Positions 17,134 through 24,294 of a DNA stretch of 64,000 nt are shown piece after piece. The stretch is from contig NZ_JANUGQ010000026.1 of assembly GCF_024756275.1 (NCBI RefSeq), positions 34,674-98,673 on the forward strand, written 5' to 3'. This stretch comes from Streptomyces pyxinae (lineage in GTDB: Bacteria; Actinomycetota; Actinomycetes; Streptomycetales; Streptomycetaceae). How positions within the stretch are numbered: position 1 is the first letter of the stretch; each line of letters starts with the position of its first letter. Made by a program: the position numbers and the translations under genes. The notes under the pieces are model-generated. The model searched no databases, was not told the DNA's origin, and saw only the letters and a program-made list of their open reading frames with translations.

Positions 17134-17369
17134 GAAGTTCCGTCCCCTCGACCGGTGCGCGCAGCAAGCGCACCGCCTGACAGGCATGGTGCCATTGCCG
17201 CGCCTGCCCGTGCAGGGACTCTGCACCCGTATGGACCTGCGTCCGTTCCGCGTACTCCGGATCCTCCCCGCACCCGGGACATCCGTGTGCTCCCCATCCC
17301 CCGCACCCGGCACGTCCGCGTACCCCGGCACTGCCCATGGGCCGTCCGGGGGAGCGTAGGTTGGGCCGT

Positions 17370-17795
17370 ATGCGAGCAGTGGTGCAGAGAGTGGACGGCG
17401 CGAGTGTCGTCGTGGCCGGGGAGACGGTCGGGGAGATCGTCGGCGAGGGGCTGTGCGTGCTGGTGGGCGTGACCCACGAGGACACCCCCGAGAAGGCGGC
17501 CCAGCTGGCCAGGAAGCTCTGGTCGGTACGGATCCTGGAGGGCGAGAAGTCCTGCTCGGACGTGAACGCGCCACTGCTGGTGATCTCGCAGTTCACCCTC
17601 TACGGGGACGCCCGCAAGGGCCGCCGCCCCACCTGGAACGCGGCGGCCCCCGGCGAGGTGGCGGAGCCGCTGGTCGACGAGGTGGTGGCACGGCTGCGGG
17701 AGCTGGGCGCCACGGTGGAGACGGGCCGGTTCGGCGCGGACATGCGGGTGTCGCTCACCAACCACGGCCCGTTCACCGTACTGATCGAGGTCTGA
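17370..17795 (+). CDS. dtd: D-aminoacyl-tRNA deacylase
   Basis: This 141-residue proofreading enzyme hydrolyses D-aminoacyl-tRNAs (and glycyl-tRNA-Ala) in the cytoplasm. It starts MRAVVQRVDGASV, as nearly all DTDs do, and has both active-site signatures, SQFTLYGD and the C-terminal NHGPFT (family NxGPxT). Length is normal. ATG 17370 is preferred over 17337 because the family N-terminus begins there. It is convergent with the ygfZ-like gene. Confidence 0.96.
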   Translation: MRAVVQRVDGASVVVAGETVGEIVGEGLCVLVGVTHEDTPEKAAQLARKLWSVRILEGEKSCSDVNAPLLVISQFTLYGDARKGRRPTWNAAAPGEVAEPLVDEVVARLRELGATVETGRFGADMRVSLTNHGPFTVLIEV

Positions 17796-17895
17796 ACGGC
17801 CCGGCGGGCCCGGGCCGCCCCGGACCGGCACGGTCCGCCCCGCCCCCGCCCCGAACCCGCCCGGCGCAGGAACGGGCCCGGGCCGTCCCGGGCTT

Positions 17896-17915
17896 CCGGG
17901 CGGGGGAACGCCCGG
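17896..17915. terminator. small hairpin between convergent dtd and ygfZ-like genes
   Basis: CCGGGCG (17896-17902) and CGCCCGG (17909-17915) form a 7-bp stem with a GGGGAA loop just beyond the minus-strand stop at 17919. A longer GC-rich inverted pairing, ACGGCCCGG near 17797 with CCGGGCCGT near 17878, may add to bidirectional termination. Confidence 0.4.
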
Positions 17916-17918
17916 CCC

Positions 17919-18884
17919 CTACGGCTCGACCACCGTCTCCTGGGCGGCGGCCGTGTCGCCTGCGAGGAGCGGGGCGTCCACCGCGACGTTCCGCTTCACC
18001 AGGGCGAGCGCGATCGGGCCCAGCTCGTGGTGGCGCACCGCCGTGGTGACGAAGCCGAGCTGCCGCCCCTCCGCGCCGTCCGCCGCCAGCCGTACGGGGG
18101 TGCCGTGGACCGGGAGGTGCACCTCGCTGCCGTCCAGGTGGAGGAAGACCAGCCGGCGCGGCGGCTTGCCGAGGTTCTGCACCCGCGCCACCGTCTCCTG
18201 GCCCCGGTAGCAGCCCTTCTGGAGGTGCACGGCGGAGCCGATCAGGCCCAGCTCGTGCGGGATGGTGCGGTGGTCGGTCTCGAAGCCGAGGCGGGGCCGG
18301 TGCGCCTCCACCCGCAGCGCCTCGTACGCCAGGATCCCGGCGAGCGGGCCGTTCTCCGCCGCGTACGCCGCCAGCCCGGCGCGCGGCAGGAAGAGATCGC
18401 GGCCGTACGGGGTCTCCCGGACGACCACGCCCTCGGGCACCTCGGCGATGGAGCCGGCCGGGAGGTGGACGACGGCGAAGTCGGCGGTCCGGTCGGCCAC
18501 GTCGACCCGGTAGAAGAACTTCATCGACTCCAGGTACGCGATGAGCGGTTCCTGCGCCCCCGGCTCCACATGCGCCCAGACCGTGGTGCCGTCGTCCACC
18601 AGGGAGAGGGCGTGCTCGATGTGGCCGTTGGCGGTGAGGATCAGCGCCTCGGTGGCCCGGCCCGCGGGAAGCTCGCTGACATGCTGGGTGAGCAGCAGAT
18701 GCAGCCAGGCCAGCCGGTCCTCGCCGGTGACGGTGACGACTCCGCGGTGGCTCAGGTCGACCAGCCCGGTGCCGCCGGCGAGGGCGCGCTGTTCGCGGAA
18801 CAGGTCACCGTAGTGCGCGGCGATCCCTTCGTCGCGCCCCTCGGCGGGCACCGCTCCGGGCAGAGAGAGGAGAGGGCTCTTCAT
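17919..18884 (-). CDS. ygfZ: YgfZ/GcvT-domain folate-binding protein
   Basis: This is a 321-residue tetrahydrofolate-binding protein of the YgfZ/IBA57 family, implicated in iron-sulfur cluster assembly or repair. The family signature is LQKGCYRGQETVARVQNLGKPPRRL with the conserved cysteine. The N-terminal GcvT fold includes LVDLSHRGVVTVTGEDRLAWLHLLLTQ. ATG 18884 is followed directly by conserved sequence. It is transcribed toward dtd and lies downstream of, and divergent in function from, nur. Confidence 0.92.
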   Translation of the reverse strand: MKSPLLSLPGAVPAEGRDEGIAAHYGDLFREQRALAGGTGLVDLSHRGVVTVTGEDRLAWLHLLLTQHVSELPAGRATEALILTANGHIEHALSLVDDGTTVWAHVEPGAQEPLIAYLESMKFFYRVDVADRTADFAVVHLPAGSIAEVPEGVVVRETPYGRDLFLPRAGLAAYAAENGPLAGILAYEALRVEAHRPRLGFETDHRTIPHELGLIGSAVHLQKGCYRGQETVARVQNLGKPPRRLVFLHLDGSEVHLPVHGTPVRLAADGAEGRQLGFVTTAVRHHELGPIALALVKRNVAVDAPLLAGDTAAAQETVVEP

Positions 18885-18935
18885 ACCAGTAAGACTACGA
18901 CCCGTGAGCGAGCCTCAGGGCGGCCCCGGCGCCGG

Positions 18936-19490
18936 TCAGGACGGCTCAGCGACCCCGGCGGCCCCGCCCCCGACAGGTCCGCCCCCGACGGGTCCGGTCC
19001 CAGCTCCGCTCCCCGGACCGGTCCCGGGGCCGGCCTCAGCTCCGGTCCCGGCCGCCCGGGCGGCCTCCGCGGCCTTGTCCGTGCACCGCGCGCACCGGCC
19101 GAAGATCGCGAAGTGCTTGAGGTCGGTGTCGAAGCCGAACGTCTCCCGGAGCCTGCCGGTGAACTCGTCGGCCACCTCGGTGTCCGCCTCGATCACGTCC
19201 GTGCAGTCCCGGCAGACCAGATGCAGATGGTGGTGCCGGTCCGCCAGATGGTAGGTCGGGGCGCCGTGCCCGAGGTGGGCGTGGCTGACCAGGGCCAGCT
19301 CCTCCAGCAGCTCCAGCGTCCGGTAGACGGTGGAGATGTTGATCCCGGAGGCCGTCTTGCGCACCTCGCAGAGGATGTCGTCGGGCGTGGCGTGCCCCAG
19401 CACGTCCACCGCTTCCAGGACCAGCTGGCGCTGGGGAGTCAGCCGGTAACCACGCGCGCGCAGATCGCTCTTCCAGTCGGTGCTCACCAC
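18936..19490 (-). CDS. nur: nickel-responsive Fur-family regulator Nur
   Basis: Nur represses nickel uptake genes and the iron superoxide dismutase gene (sodF) when nickel is bound. The 184-residue protein starts V-V-STDWKSDLRARGYRLTPQRQ. With the first GTG as residue 1, the known ligand positions match: His33, His86, His88 and His90 (nickel site) and His70, His72, His81 and His126 (M site), with CRDC and CARC cysteine pairs. That numbering supports GTG 19490 over GTG 19487. The C-terminal ~40 residues (Gly/Ala/Pro/Thr repeats) extend beyond the Nur sequence I remember and look disordered. Confidence 0.93.
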   Translation of the reverse strand: MVSTDWKSDLRARGYRLTPQRQLVLEAVDVLGHATPDDILCEVRKTASGINISTVYRTLELLEELALVSHAHLGHGAPTYHLADRHHHLHLVCRDCTDVIEADTEVADEFTGRLRETFGFDTDLKHFAIFGRCARCTDKAAEAARAAGTGAEAGPGTGPGSGAGTGPVGGGPVGGGAAGVAEPS

Positions 19491-19613
19491 GGCTCCCAGT
19501 GTAGGAGAACGGAGGAAAGGGTGCCCTAACCTGAGCGACACCGACGCGCCGACGCGCACGGCGACCGGCCCGCACGCCCCGGGAAACCCAGGAGAACCCC
19601 GGGGGCGGCCCGC

Positions 19614-20186
19614 CTACTTGAAGAAGGCGATCCCGTCGTCCGGCAGGTCACCCAGGTCCTTGGCCCACTCCTCGACCTGCTCCGGAGTGACGACCTTCTT
19701 CAGGTGCGCCGACATGTACGGCCGGAGCGGGACGTCCGGGGTGGACTTCTCGCCGACCCACATCAGGTCGCCCTTCACATAGCCGTAGAGCCGCTTGCCG
19801 CCGTTGTACGGGCCCGAGGCCGCGGTGCGGGCGATGGCGTCGGTGGCCAGGTCGATCTGCGGCTTCTGGTCCGCCAGCTCGCCGTACCAGACCTCGACGA
19901 CGCCCTGGTCGCGCACCATCACGACCTCCAGCTTGCGGTCCTTGTCGATGCGCCAGTAGCCGCTCTCGCTCTCCAGCGGGCGAACCTTCTTGCCCTCGGC
20001 GTCCAGGACCCAGGAGTGCGAGACGTACTCGATGAAGTCCCGGCCGTCGTGGCTGAAGGTGACGGACTGGCCGAAGTTGCACTTCTCGGCGCCGGGGAAG
20101 TCGGAGACACCCGCGCCCTCCCAGGTGCCGAGGAGGAAGGCCAGGGGGACGAGGCCCGGGTTCAGGTCGGACGGAATCTCGATCAT
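19614..20186 (-). CDS. nitrobindin-like heme-binding beta-barrel protein (FABP family, DUF1794)
   Basis: This is a 190-residue ten-stranded beta-barrel protein. The N-terminal LAFLLGTWEGAGV and the C-terminal MSAHLKKV (heme-ligand histidine region) are characteristic of nitrobindins, which bind ferric heme and may isomerise peroxynitrite. Length fits. It is cytoplasmic, with no signal peptide. It lies upstream of nur in the same direction, separated by about 120 bases. Confidence 0.9.
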   Translation of the reverse strand: MIEIPSDLNPGLVPLAFLLGTWEGAGVSDFPGAEKCNFGQSVTFSHDGRDFIEYVSHSWVLDAEGKKVRPLESESGYWRIDKDRKLEVVMVRDQGVVEVWYGELADQKPQIDLATDAIARTAASGPYNGGKRLYGYVKGDLMWVGEKSTPDVPLRPYMSAHLKKVVTPEQVEEWAKDLGDLPDDGIAFFK

Positions 20187-20324
20187 GTCAGCTCAGACGA
20201 TCTCTGGAGTACGGGAAGTGCCGGAGGGGTGAGGAGTACGGGACGTGCCGTGCGCACCGGACGTACCGGCGCACGGAGCGTCCCGGCGCACGCGACGGAG
20301 TGCGCGGGGCGCCGGACGGACGGG

Positions 20325-20426
20325 TCAGCGCTGGCCCTGGTACAGCTTCTTCACGGTCAGGCCGACGAAGGCGAGGACGCCGACGCAGACCAGGACCAGC
20401 AGGGCGGAGAAGAATGCCTCAAGCAC
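20325..20426 (-). CDS. 33-residue single-span membrane peptide
   Basis: GTG 20426 follows GAGGAGCACACC, a strong ribosome site, and opens a 33-residue peptide. Its core (about residues 3-25, FFSALLVLVCVGVLAFVGL) is one transmembrane helix, ending in a basic tail VKKLYQGQR. The good ribosome site and clean helix-plus-basic-tail organisation argue that it is real. I recall similar annotated short proteins in other streptomycetes. Function unknown. Confidence 0.7.
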   Translation of the reverse strand: MLEAFFSALLVLVCVGVLAFVGLTVKKLYQGQR

Positions 20427-20579
20427 GGTGTGCTCCTCGGTGAGCGGTGTGGGCTGTACACATGGGCCACCGACCAGCCTACTGGGTACCCCCGAACCGC
20501 TCTCCGCGAGGCATGCCCCCGGTGCCGGCCGGCCCCGCCCCGGCCCGTCCCGCTCCGGGAGCTGCCCTAGAGTGCGGCC

Positions 20580-20942
20580 ATGGCGAAGAAGCTGGTGATC
20601 AAGGTGACGGCGGGGGCCGAGGCCCCGGAGCGCTGCTCGCAGGCGTTCACGGTGGCGGCGGTGGCCGTGGCGAGCGGGGTGGACGTCTCGCTCTGGCTGA
20701 CCGGCGAGTCCTCGTGGTTCGCGCTGCCGGGCCGGGCGGCCGAGTTCGAGCTGCCGCACGCCGCCCCGCTTCCGGACCTGCTGGACTCGCTGCTGGCGGG
20801 CGGGCGGATCACCCTCTGCACCCAGTGCGCGGCGCGCCGGGAGATCACCGAGGCGGATGTGCTCCGGGGCGTCCGGATCGCGGGCGCGCAGGTCTTCGTC
20901 AGCGAGATCATGGCGGACGGCGTACAGGCGCTCGTCTACTGA
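20580..20942 (+). CDS. DsrE/DsrF-like sulfur-relay family protein
   Basis: This is a 120-residue DsrE-fold protein with an N-terminal beta-strand KLVIKVTAGAEAPERCSQAF, the DSLLAGG helix and a CTQCAARR segment with two cysteines that could carry a persulfide. KGVRIAGAQVF-type sequence closes the domain. DsrE proteins act in sulfur transfer or have lost activity. The nearby rhodanese and DUF1416 genes make a sulfur role plausible but not shown. ATG 20580 is close to the minus-strand 33-residue peptide promoter region. Confidence 0.85.
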   Translation: MAKKLVIKVTAGAEAPERCSQAFTVAAVAVASGVDVSLWLTGESSWFALPGRAAEFELPHAAPLPDLLDSLLAGGRITLCTQCAARREITEADVLRGVRIAGAQVFVSEIMADGVQALVY

Positions 20943-20980
20943 ACCCGGCGGACGAGCCCCCGTAGGGCACGTGCGGGCGG

Positions 20981-21241
20981 CTACCGGGGCTTGCGCCTGC
21001 CGTCGAGCTCGTCCCACCACTCGTCGGACTTCGGGTCCCCGGAGGGGTCGTCCCACCAGCGGTCCTCCGGGCCCCGGCGGTTGGCGACCACGGCGGCGAA
21101 CGGCGGGATGACCATGGCGACCACGCACATGGCGACGGCGGCGGGCACCGACCAGAGCCGGACCACGGCCCAGGCGCCCACGAAGAGCCCCAGACAGACC
21201 GCCATCATCGTGAAATAGACGTGCCTGCGCCGCCGGTACAT
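20981..21241 (-). CDS. DUF3099 family small membrane protein
   Basis: This 86-residue protein has a basic N-terminus (MYRRRRHVYF) and two hydrophobic helices (about residues 9-28 and 31-51). A hydrophilic tail is rich in Asp and Trp (RWWDDPSGDPKSDEWWDELD). It matches DUF3099, a family common in actinomycetes with no assigned function. ATG 21241 is chosen because the family begins there; upstream sequence is low-complexity. Confidence 0.85.
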   Translation of the reverse strand: MYRRRRHVYFTMMAVCLGLFVGAWAVVRLWSVPAAVAMCVVAMVIPPFAAVVANRRGPEDRWWDDPSGDPKSDEWWDELDGRRKPR

Positions 21242-21326
21242 GCCTTCCAGCGTACGACCGGACCCGGCGGCCGGTACCGGACGGCCGGTGCCGGGCCGCG
21301 CACGGTCTCCGGCCCCGGGCATGCCG

Positions 21327-21383
21327 GAGGGGCCGCACCCCGCGTTCCGGTGAGCGTCCAACTCCCAGGAGGTGCGGCCCCTC
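21327..21383 (-). terminator. 13-bp stem hairpin downstream of the DUF1416/rhodanese unit
   Basis: GAGGGGCCGCACC (21327-21339) and GGTGCGGCCCCTC (21371-21383) are perfect inverted repeats with a 31-base loop. They lie about 55 bases past the stop of the minus-strand DUF1416 gene and before the DUF3099 gene. Confidence 0.65.
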
Positions 21384-21439
21384 GGCCGTTTCGGCGAATC
21401 GCGATGCGGTGCCCCGCGTCAGAGATTCGGTGACCCGCG

Positions 21440-21727
21440 TCAGACGGCGATGGCCACCTCGGCCAGGCCGCCCGTCCGCGCCACGACCGTACGGTCGGCG
21501 GTGCCGCCCGGCACCAGCGCGCGCACGGTCCAGGTGCCCTCGGCCGCGTAGAAGCGGAACTGGCCGGTCGCGGAGGTCGGGACCTCGGCGGTGAACTCGC
21601 CGGTCGAGTCCAGCAGCCGGACGTACCCGGTCACGGGCTCGCCGTTCCTGGTCACCTGGCCCTGGATGGTGGTCTCACCGGGTTTGATCGTCGAAGCGTC
21701 CGGGCCGCCGGCCTGTGCTCCACACAT
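21440..21727 (-). CDS. DUF1416 domain protein (SseC-like)
   Basis: This is a 95-residue beta-sandwich protein with the family opening MCGAQAGGPDAS, a GETTIQGQVTRNGEPVTGYVRLLD core and WTVRALVPGG. Mycobacterial SseC1/SseC2 belong to this family and sit beside thiosulfate sulfurtransferase genes, as here. A role in sulfur metabolism is inferred from that linkage. It follows the rhodanese gene by 60 bases in the same direction and is probably cotranscribed behind the Cys leader peptide. Confidence 0.88.
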   Translation of the reverse strand: MCGAQAGGPDASTIKPGETTIQGQVTRNGEPVTGYVRLLDSTGEFTAEVPTSATGQFRFYAAEGTWTVRALVPGGTADRTVVARTGGLAEVAIAV

Positions 21728-21787
21728 GGGTACTCGCTCTCCTACGGGGTGGCGGGGTGGCTGGGGGGTCGCGGTGGTCGCGGGTGG

Positions 21788-22627
21788 CTACTTGGCGGCG
21801 CCGAGTTCGATCGGGACGCCGACCAGGGAGCCGTACTCGGTCCAGGAACCGTCGTAGTTCTTGACGTTCGGCTGGTCGAGCAGCTCGTGCAGGACGAACC
21901 AGGTCAGCGCGGAACGCTCACCGATGCGGCAGTAGGCGATGGTGTCCTTGGACAGATCGACCTGCTCCTGCTCGTAGAGCGCCTTGAGCTGGTCGTCCGA
22001 CTTGAAGGTGCCGTCGTCGTTGGCGTTCTTGGACCAGGGGATGTTCCGGGCGCTCGGCACGTGGCCGGGGCGCTGCGACTGCTCCTGCGGGAGGTGCGCC
22101 GGGGCGAGCAGCTTGCCGCTGAACTCGTCGGGCGAGCGCACGTCGACCAGGTTGAGGGCACCGATCGCGGCCACCACGTCGTCCCGGTAGGCGCGGATCG
22201 AGGTGTCCTGGGCCTTGGCCCGGTACTCGGTGGCCGGCCGCTGCGGGACCTCGGCGACCAGGTCGCGCGAGTCCAGCTCCCACTTCTTGCGGCCGCCGTC
22301 GAGCAGCTTGACGTTCCGGTGGCCGTAGAGCTTGAAGTACCAGTAGGCGTACGCGGCGAACCAGTTGTTGTTGCCGCCGTAGAGGACGACGGTGTCGTCG
22401 TTGCCGATGCCCTTGGCGGACAGCAGCTTCTCGAAGCCCTCCTGGTCCACGAAGTCCCGGCGGACCGGGTCCTGGAGGTCCTTCTTCCAGTCGATGCGTA
22501 CGGCGTTCTTGATGTGGTTCTTGTCGTACGCCGAGGTGTCCTCGTCCACCTCGACGATGACCACCTGGGGGTCCTCGATGTGGGCCTCGACCCAGTCGGC
22601 GTCGACAAGGACGTCGCTGCGGCTCAT
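21788..22627 (-). CDS. sulfurtransferase (thiosulfate:cyanide, rhodanese; CysA-type)
   Basis: This 279-residue tandem rhodanese protein transfers sulfane sulfur via a persulfide on the C-terminal domain cysteine. The active-site loop is YCRIGERSALTWF, with Cys in CRIGERS. The N-terminal inactive rhodanese domain includes HIKNAVRIDWKKDLQDP, and the second domain has LVDVRSPDEF and GHVPSARNIPW. AGGAG precedes ATG 22627. I recall the S. coelicolor orthologue being called cysA, a name also used for a sulfate transporter subunit, so no symbol is given. It heads an operon with the DUF1416 gene. Confidence 0.93.
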   Translation of the reverse strand: MSRSDVLVDADWVEAHIEDPQVVIVEVDEDTSAYDKNHIKNAVRIDWKKDLQDPVRRDFVDQEGFEKLLSAKGIGNDDTVVLYGGNNNWFAAYAYWYFKLYGHRNVKLLDGGRKKWELDSRDLVAEVPQRPATEYRAKAQDTSIRAYRDDVVAAIGALNLVDVRSPDEFSGKLLAPAHLPQEQSQRPGHVPSARNIPWSKNANDDGTFKSDDQLKALYEQEQVDLSKDTIAYCRIGERSALTWFVLHELLDQPNVKNYDGSWTEYGSLVGVPIELGAAK

Positions 22628-22962
22628 GCTGTTCTCCTCCGGGGCAGTGGACGGCGGATCTGCTGCGAGATGTGCTGCGCGTTGCGTTGGGCGGTGCCGG
22701 CGGGACGGTTCCCGGTGCCGGGAGGGTCCCCGGTGTCGCGGGTGCGCCGGCCGTGCGAGGGAGCGGTACGGCTCCGGACCGGCCGCGCGGTGCGCCCGGG
22801 CCGGGCGCGGGGCCCGGGTTCGGACACCTGCCGGGCCGGACCGACCGGCGTACAGGTGACCGGGCGGGCATCCGCGCCGGCACGGGCGGGACACGGGCAC
22901 GGGACGCGGAGCCCGACGGGCGGTCGGGGCCGGACGGCCCGGGGCGCGGGAAGGGCTCCCGC
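22628..22962. other. leader region between the Cys leader peptide and the sulfurtransferase gene
   Basis: This 335-base untranslated stretch lies on the minus strand between the leader peptide stop and the rhodanese start. It is GC-rich, with CGGTCCGG- and GGCCCGGGCG-type self-complementary runs that could form alternative structures. I could not define a specific attenuator by eye. Confidence 0.4.
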
Positions 22963-23070
22963 TCAGCTGGAGCGACAGAGCATGGCGGCGACGCGGCACA
23001 GGTCGACTGCCCGCCGCTTCGTGAGGTCCGCCTGCCCCCGGTGACGGGGACGGCTCGGATAGCGCTGCAT
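22963..23070 (-). CDS. putative Cys-containing leader peptide of the sulfurtransferase operon
   Basis: This 35-residue peptide starts at ATG 23070 behind CGGAGCC and ends at 22963. Its C-terminal half reads KRRAVDLCRVAAMLCRSS. The xVDLCRVAxxLC pattern recurs in short leader peptides ahead of sulfur and cysteine genes in actinomycetes. Two Cys codons near the end suit a cysteine-sensing attenuation role: ribosome pausing would alter folding of the 335-base leader that follows. The role is inferred from position and composition. Confidence 0.75.
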   Translation of the reverse strand: MQRYPSRPRHRGQADLTKRRAVDLCRVAAMLCRSS

Positions 23071-23380
23071 GGCTCCGATCGTAGGGACGGACCGGGGGTC
23101 GTGTCACCGATGTGTCAGATGGCGAGACGAAAACATCCGCGATACGGGACAGGGGCGGGCGGACGCCACTCGGCGCCGGGGCCGGGAGACCGGTCGGACC
23201 CGGCACCGACTGCGGAGCGGACACCGCCGTCTCACCATGTGGAGGACCGCGCGGCCGGGGCGGACCCGGAGGGTGAGGTTCCACCGGCCCGGAATGAGGA
23301 GCTGAAACAGGACCCGGACCCGGATCGGGGCGTGGGCCCCGTCCCCGTCCCCGTCCCCGTCCCCGTCCCCGTCCCCGGGA
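23071..23380. repeat. intergenic region with GTCCCC hexamer array
   Basis: This 310-base gap lies between the leader peptide start and the LmeA-like gene stop. 23341-23376 holds six perfect tandem GTCCCC units. The part near 23080-23150 (CGTAGGGACGG, GTGTCACCGATGTGTCAGATGG) is less GC-rich and probably carries the promoter of the sulfur operon. Confidence 0.6.
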
Positions 23381-24073
23381 TCAGCCCGCCAGGTCGACGC
23401 CGGTGCCGGCGACCGTGATCCAGAGGCCGTCCGCCCGGGGCTCGGCCGACACGAGCTTCAGGCCGGCCGGCAGTCCGCTGATCTTGCGGTCGAAGTCGGT
23501 GCGCTCGCGGACCAGGTCCTCCAGGCCCGGGATGCCCTCGCCGGGCACCTCGTCGGCCCGGACCCGCAGGGCGCTGCCGTTGTCGGTGACGGTGACGCCG
23601 GACAGCACGCTCCGGGTGAGGGTGCGGCCCAGGACGTTCACGGTGCCGGTGACCTTGATCTTGCCGGTCCCGCCGTAGCCGAGGTCGACGTTCTCCTCGG
23701 AGACGCTGCGCAGGTCGTCGTAGGAGATCCGGGCGGCGCCGGAGGCGTTGGCGGCCTTGGCCGAGGAGAAGTTGTTCTCCAGCCGCACCTGGTGGAGCGT
23801 GGCGTTCATCTCGGTGATCCGGACCTTGCGCTCGCCGACGGTCGCCTCCACACCGTCCAGGCCGATGTCCACCTGGTCGAGTTCCTTGCCCGCCACCTGG
23901 GTCAGGAACGGGAAGCCCTTGATCGAGACATCGGGAGTGGCGGTGAGCCCCTGACTGGCGCGTATCTTCTTCGCCACCTCGTCCTCGGCGTAGTTCAGCG
24001 CCAGCCGGTCGGCCGCCACGAACAGGCCGCCGAGTATGACGGCGGTGATGAGAAGTATGCGAAGTGCTCTCAT
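23381..24073 (-). CDS. LmeA family phospholipid-binding protein (DUF2993)
   Basis: This 230-residue protein has an N-terminal membrane anchor or signal segment (RILLITAVILGGLFVAADRLAL). Its DUF2993/TULIP-like domain includes SIKGFPFLTQVAGKELDQVDIGLDGVEA. The mycobacterial member LmeA binds phosphoinositides and supports lipoglycan maturation in the periplasm; here the lipid and role are unknown. ATG 24073 lies behind GGGTGGGGACACCGAGCC. Upstream, 24119-24236 carries repeats that may be regulatory. Confidence 0.88.
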   Translation of the reverse strand: MRALRILLITAVILGGLFVAADRLALNYAEDEVAKKIRASQGLTATPDVSIKGFPFLTQVAGKELDQVDIGLDGVEATVGERKVRITEMNATLHQVRLENNFSSAKAANASGAARISYDDLRSVSEENVDLGYGGTGKIKVTGTVNVLGRTLTRSVLSGVTVTDNGSALRVRADEVPGEGIPGLEDLVRERTDFDRKISGLPAGLKLVSAEPRADGLWITVAGTGVDLAG

Positions 24074-24118
24074 GGCTCGGTGTCCCCACCCTTGTGTCGT
24101 GCCGGCTTCCGTCCCGTC

Positions 24119-24236
24119 CCCGATCACGGCGATCACCGTGATCGGGGTGATCACCGTGATCGAAGCGATCCGCGTGCTCGACGTGGTCGACGTGCTCGAC
24201 GTGCTCGACGCGGTTCACCGTGATCGACGTGCCGGG
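24119..24236. repeat. GATCACCGTGATC palindromes and GTGCTCGAC 9-mers upstream of the LmeA-like gene
   Basis: The palindrome-like 15-base unit GATCACCGTGATCGG is seen around 24131 and 24148, with a diverged copy near 24216. Between them GTGCTCGAC is repeated four times (24174-24209, one copy GTGGTCGAC). The array occupies about half of the 221-base gap. Confidence 0.7.
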
Positions 24237-24294
24237 AGCGGCGTTGGTTCCTCCCTGTCCCGTGCCCGCCCGGGGCGGACGCACCCCGGCCGGT

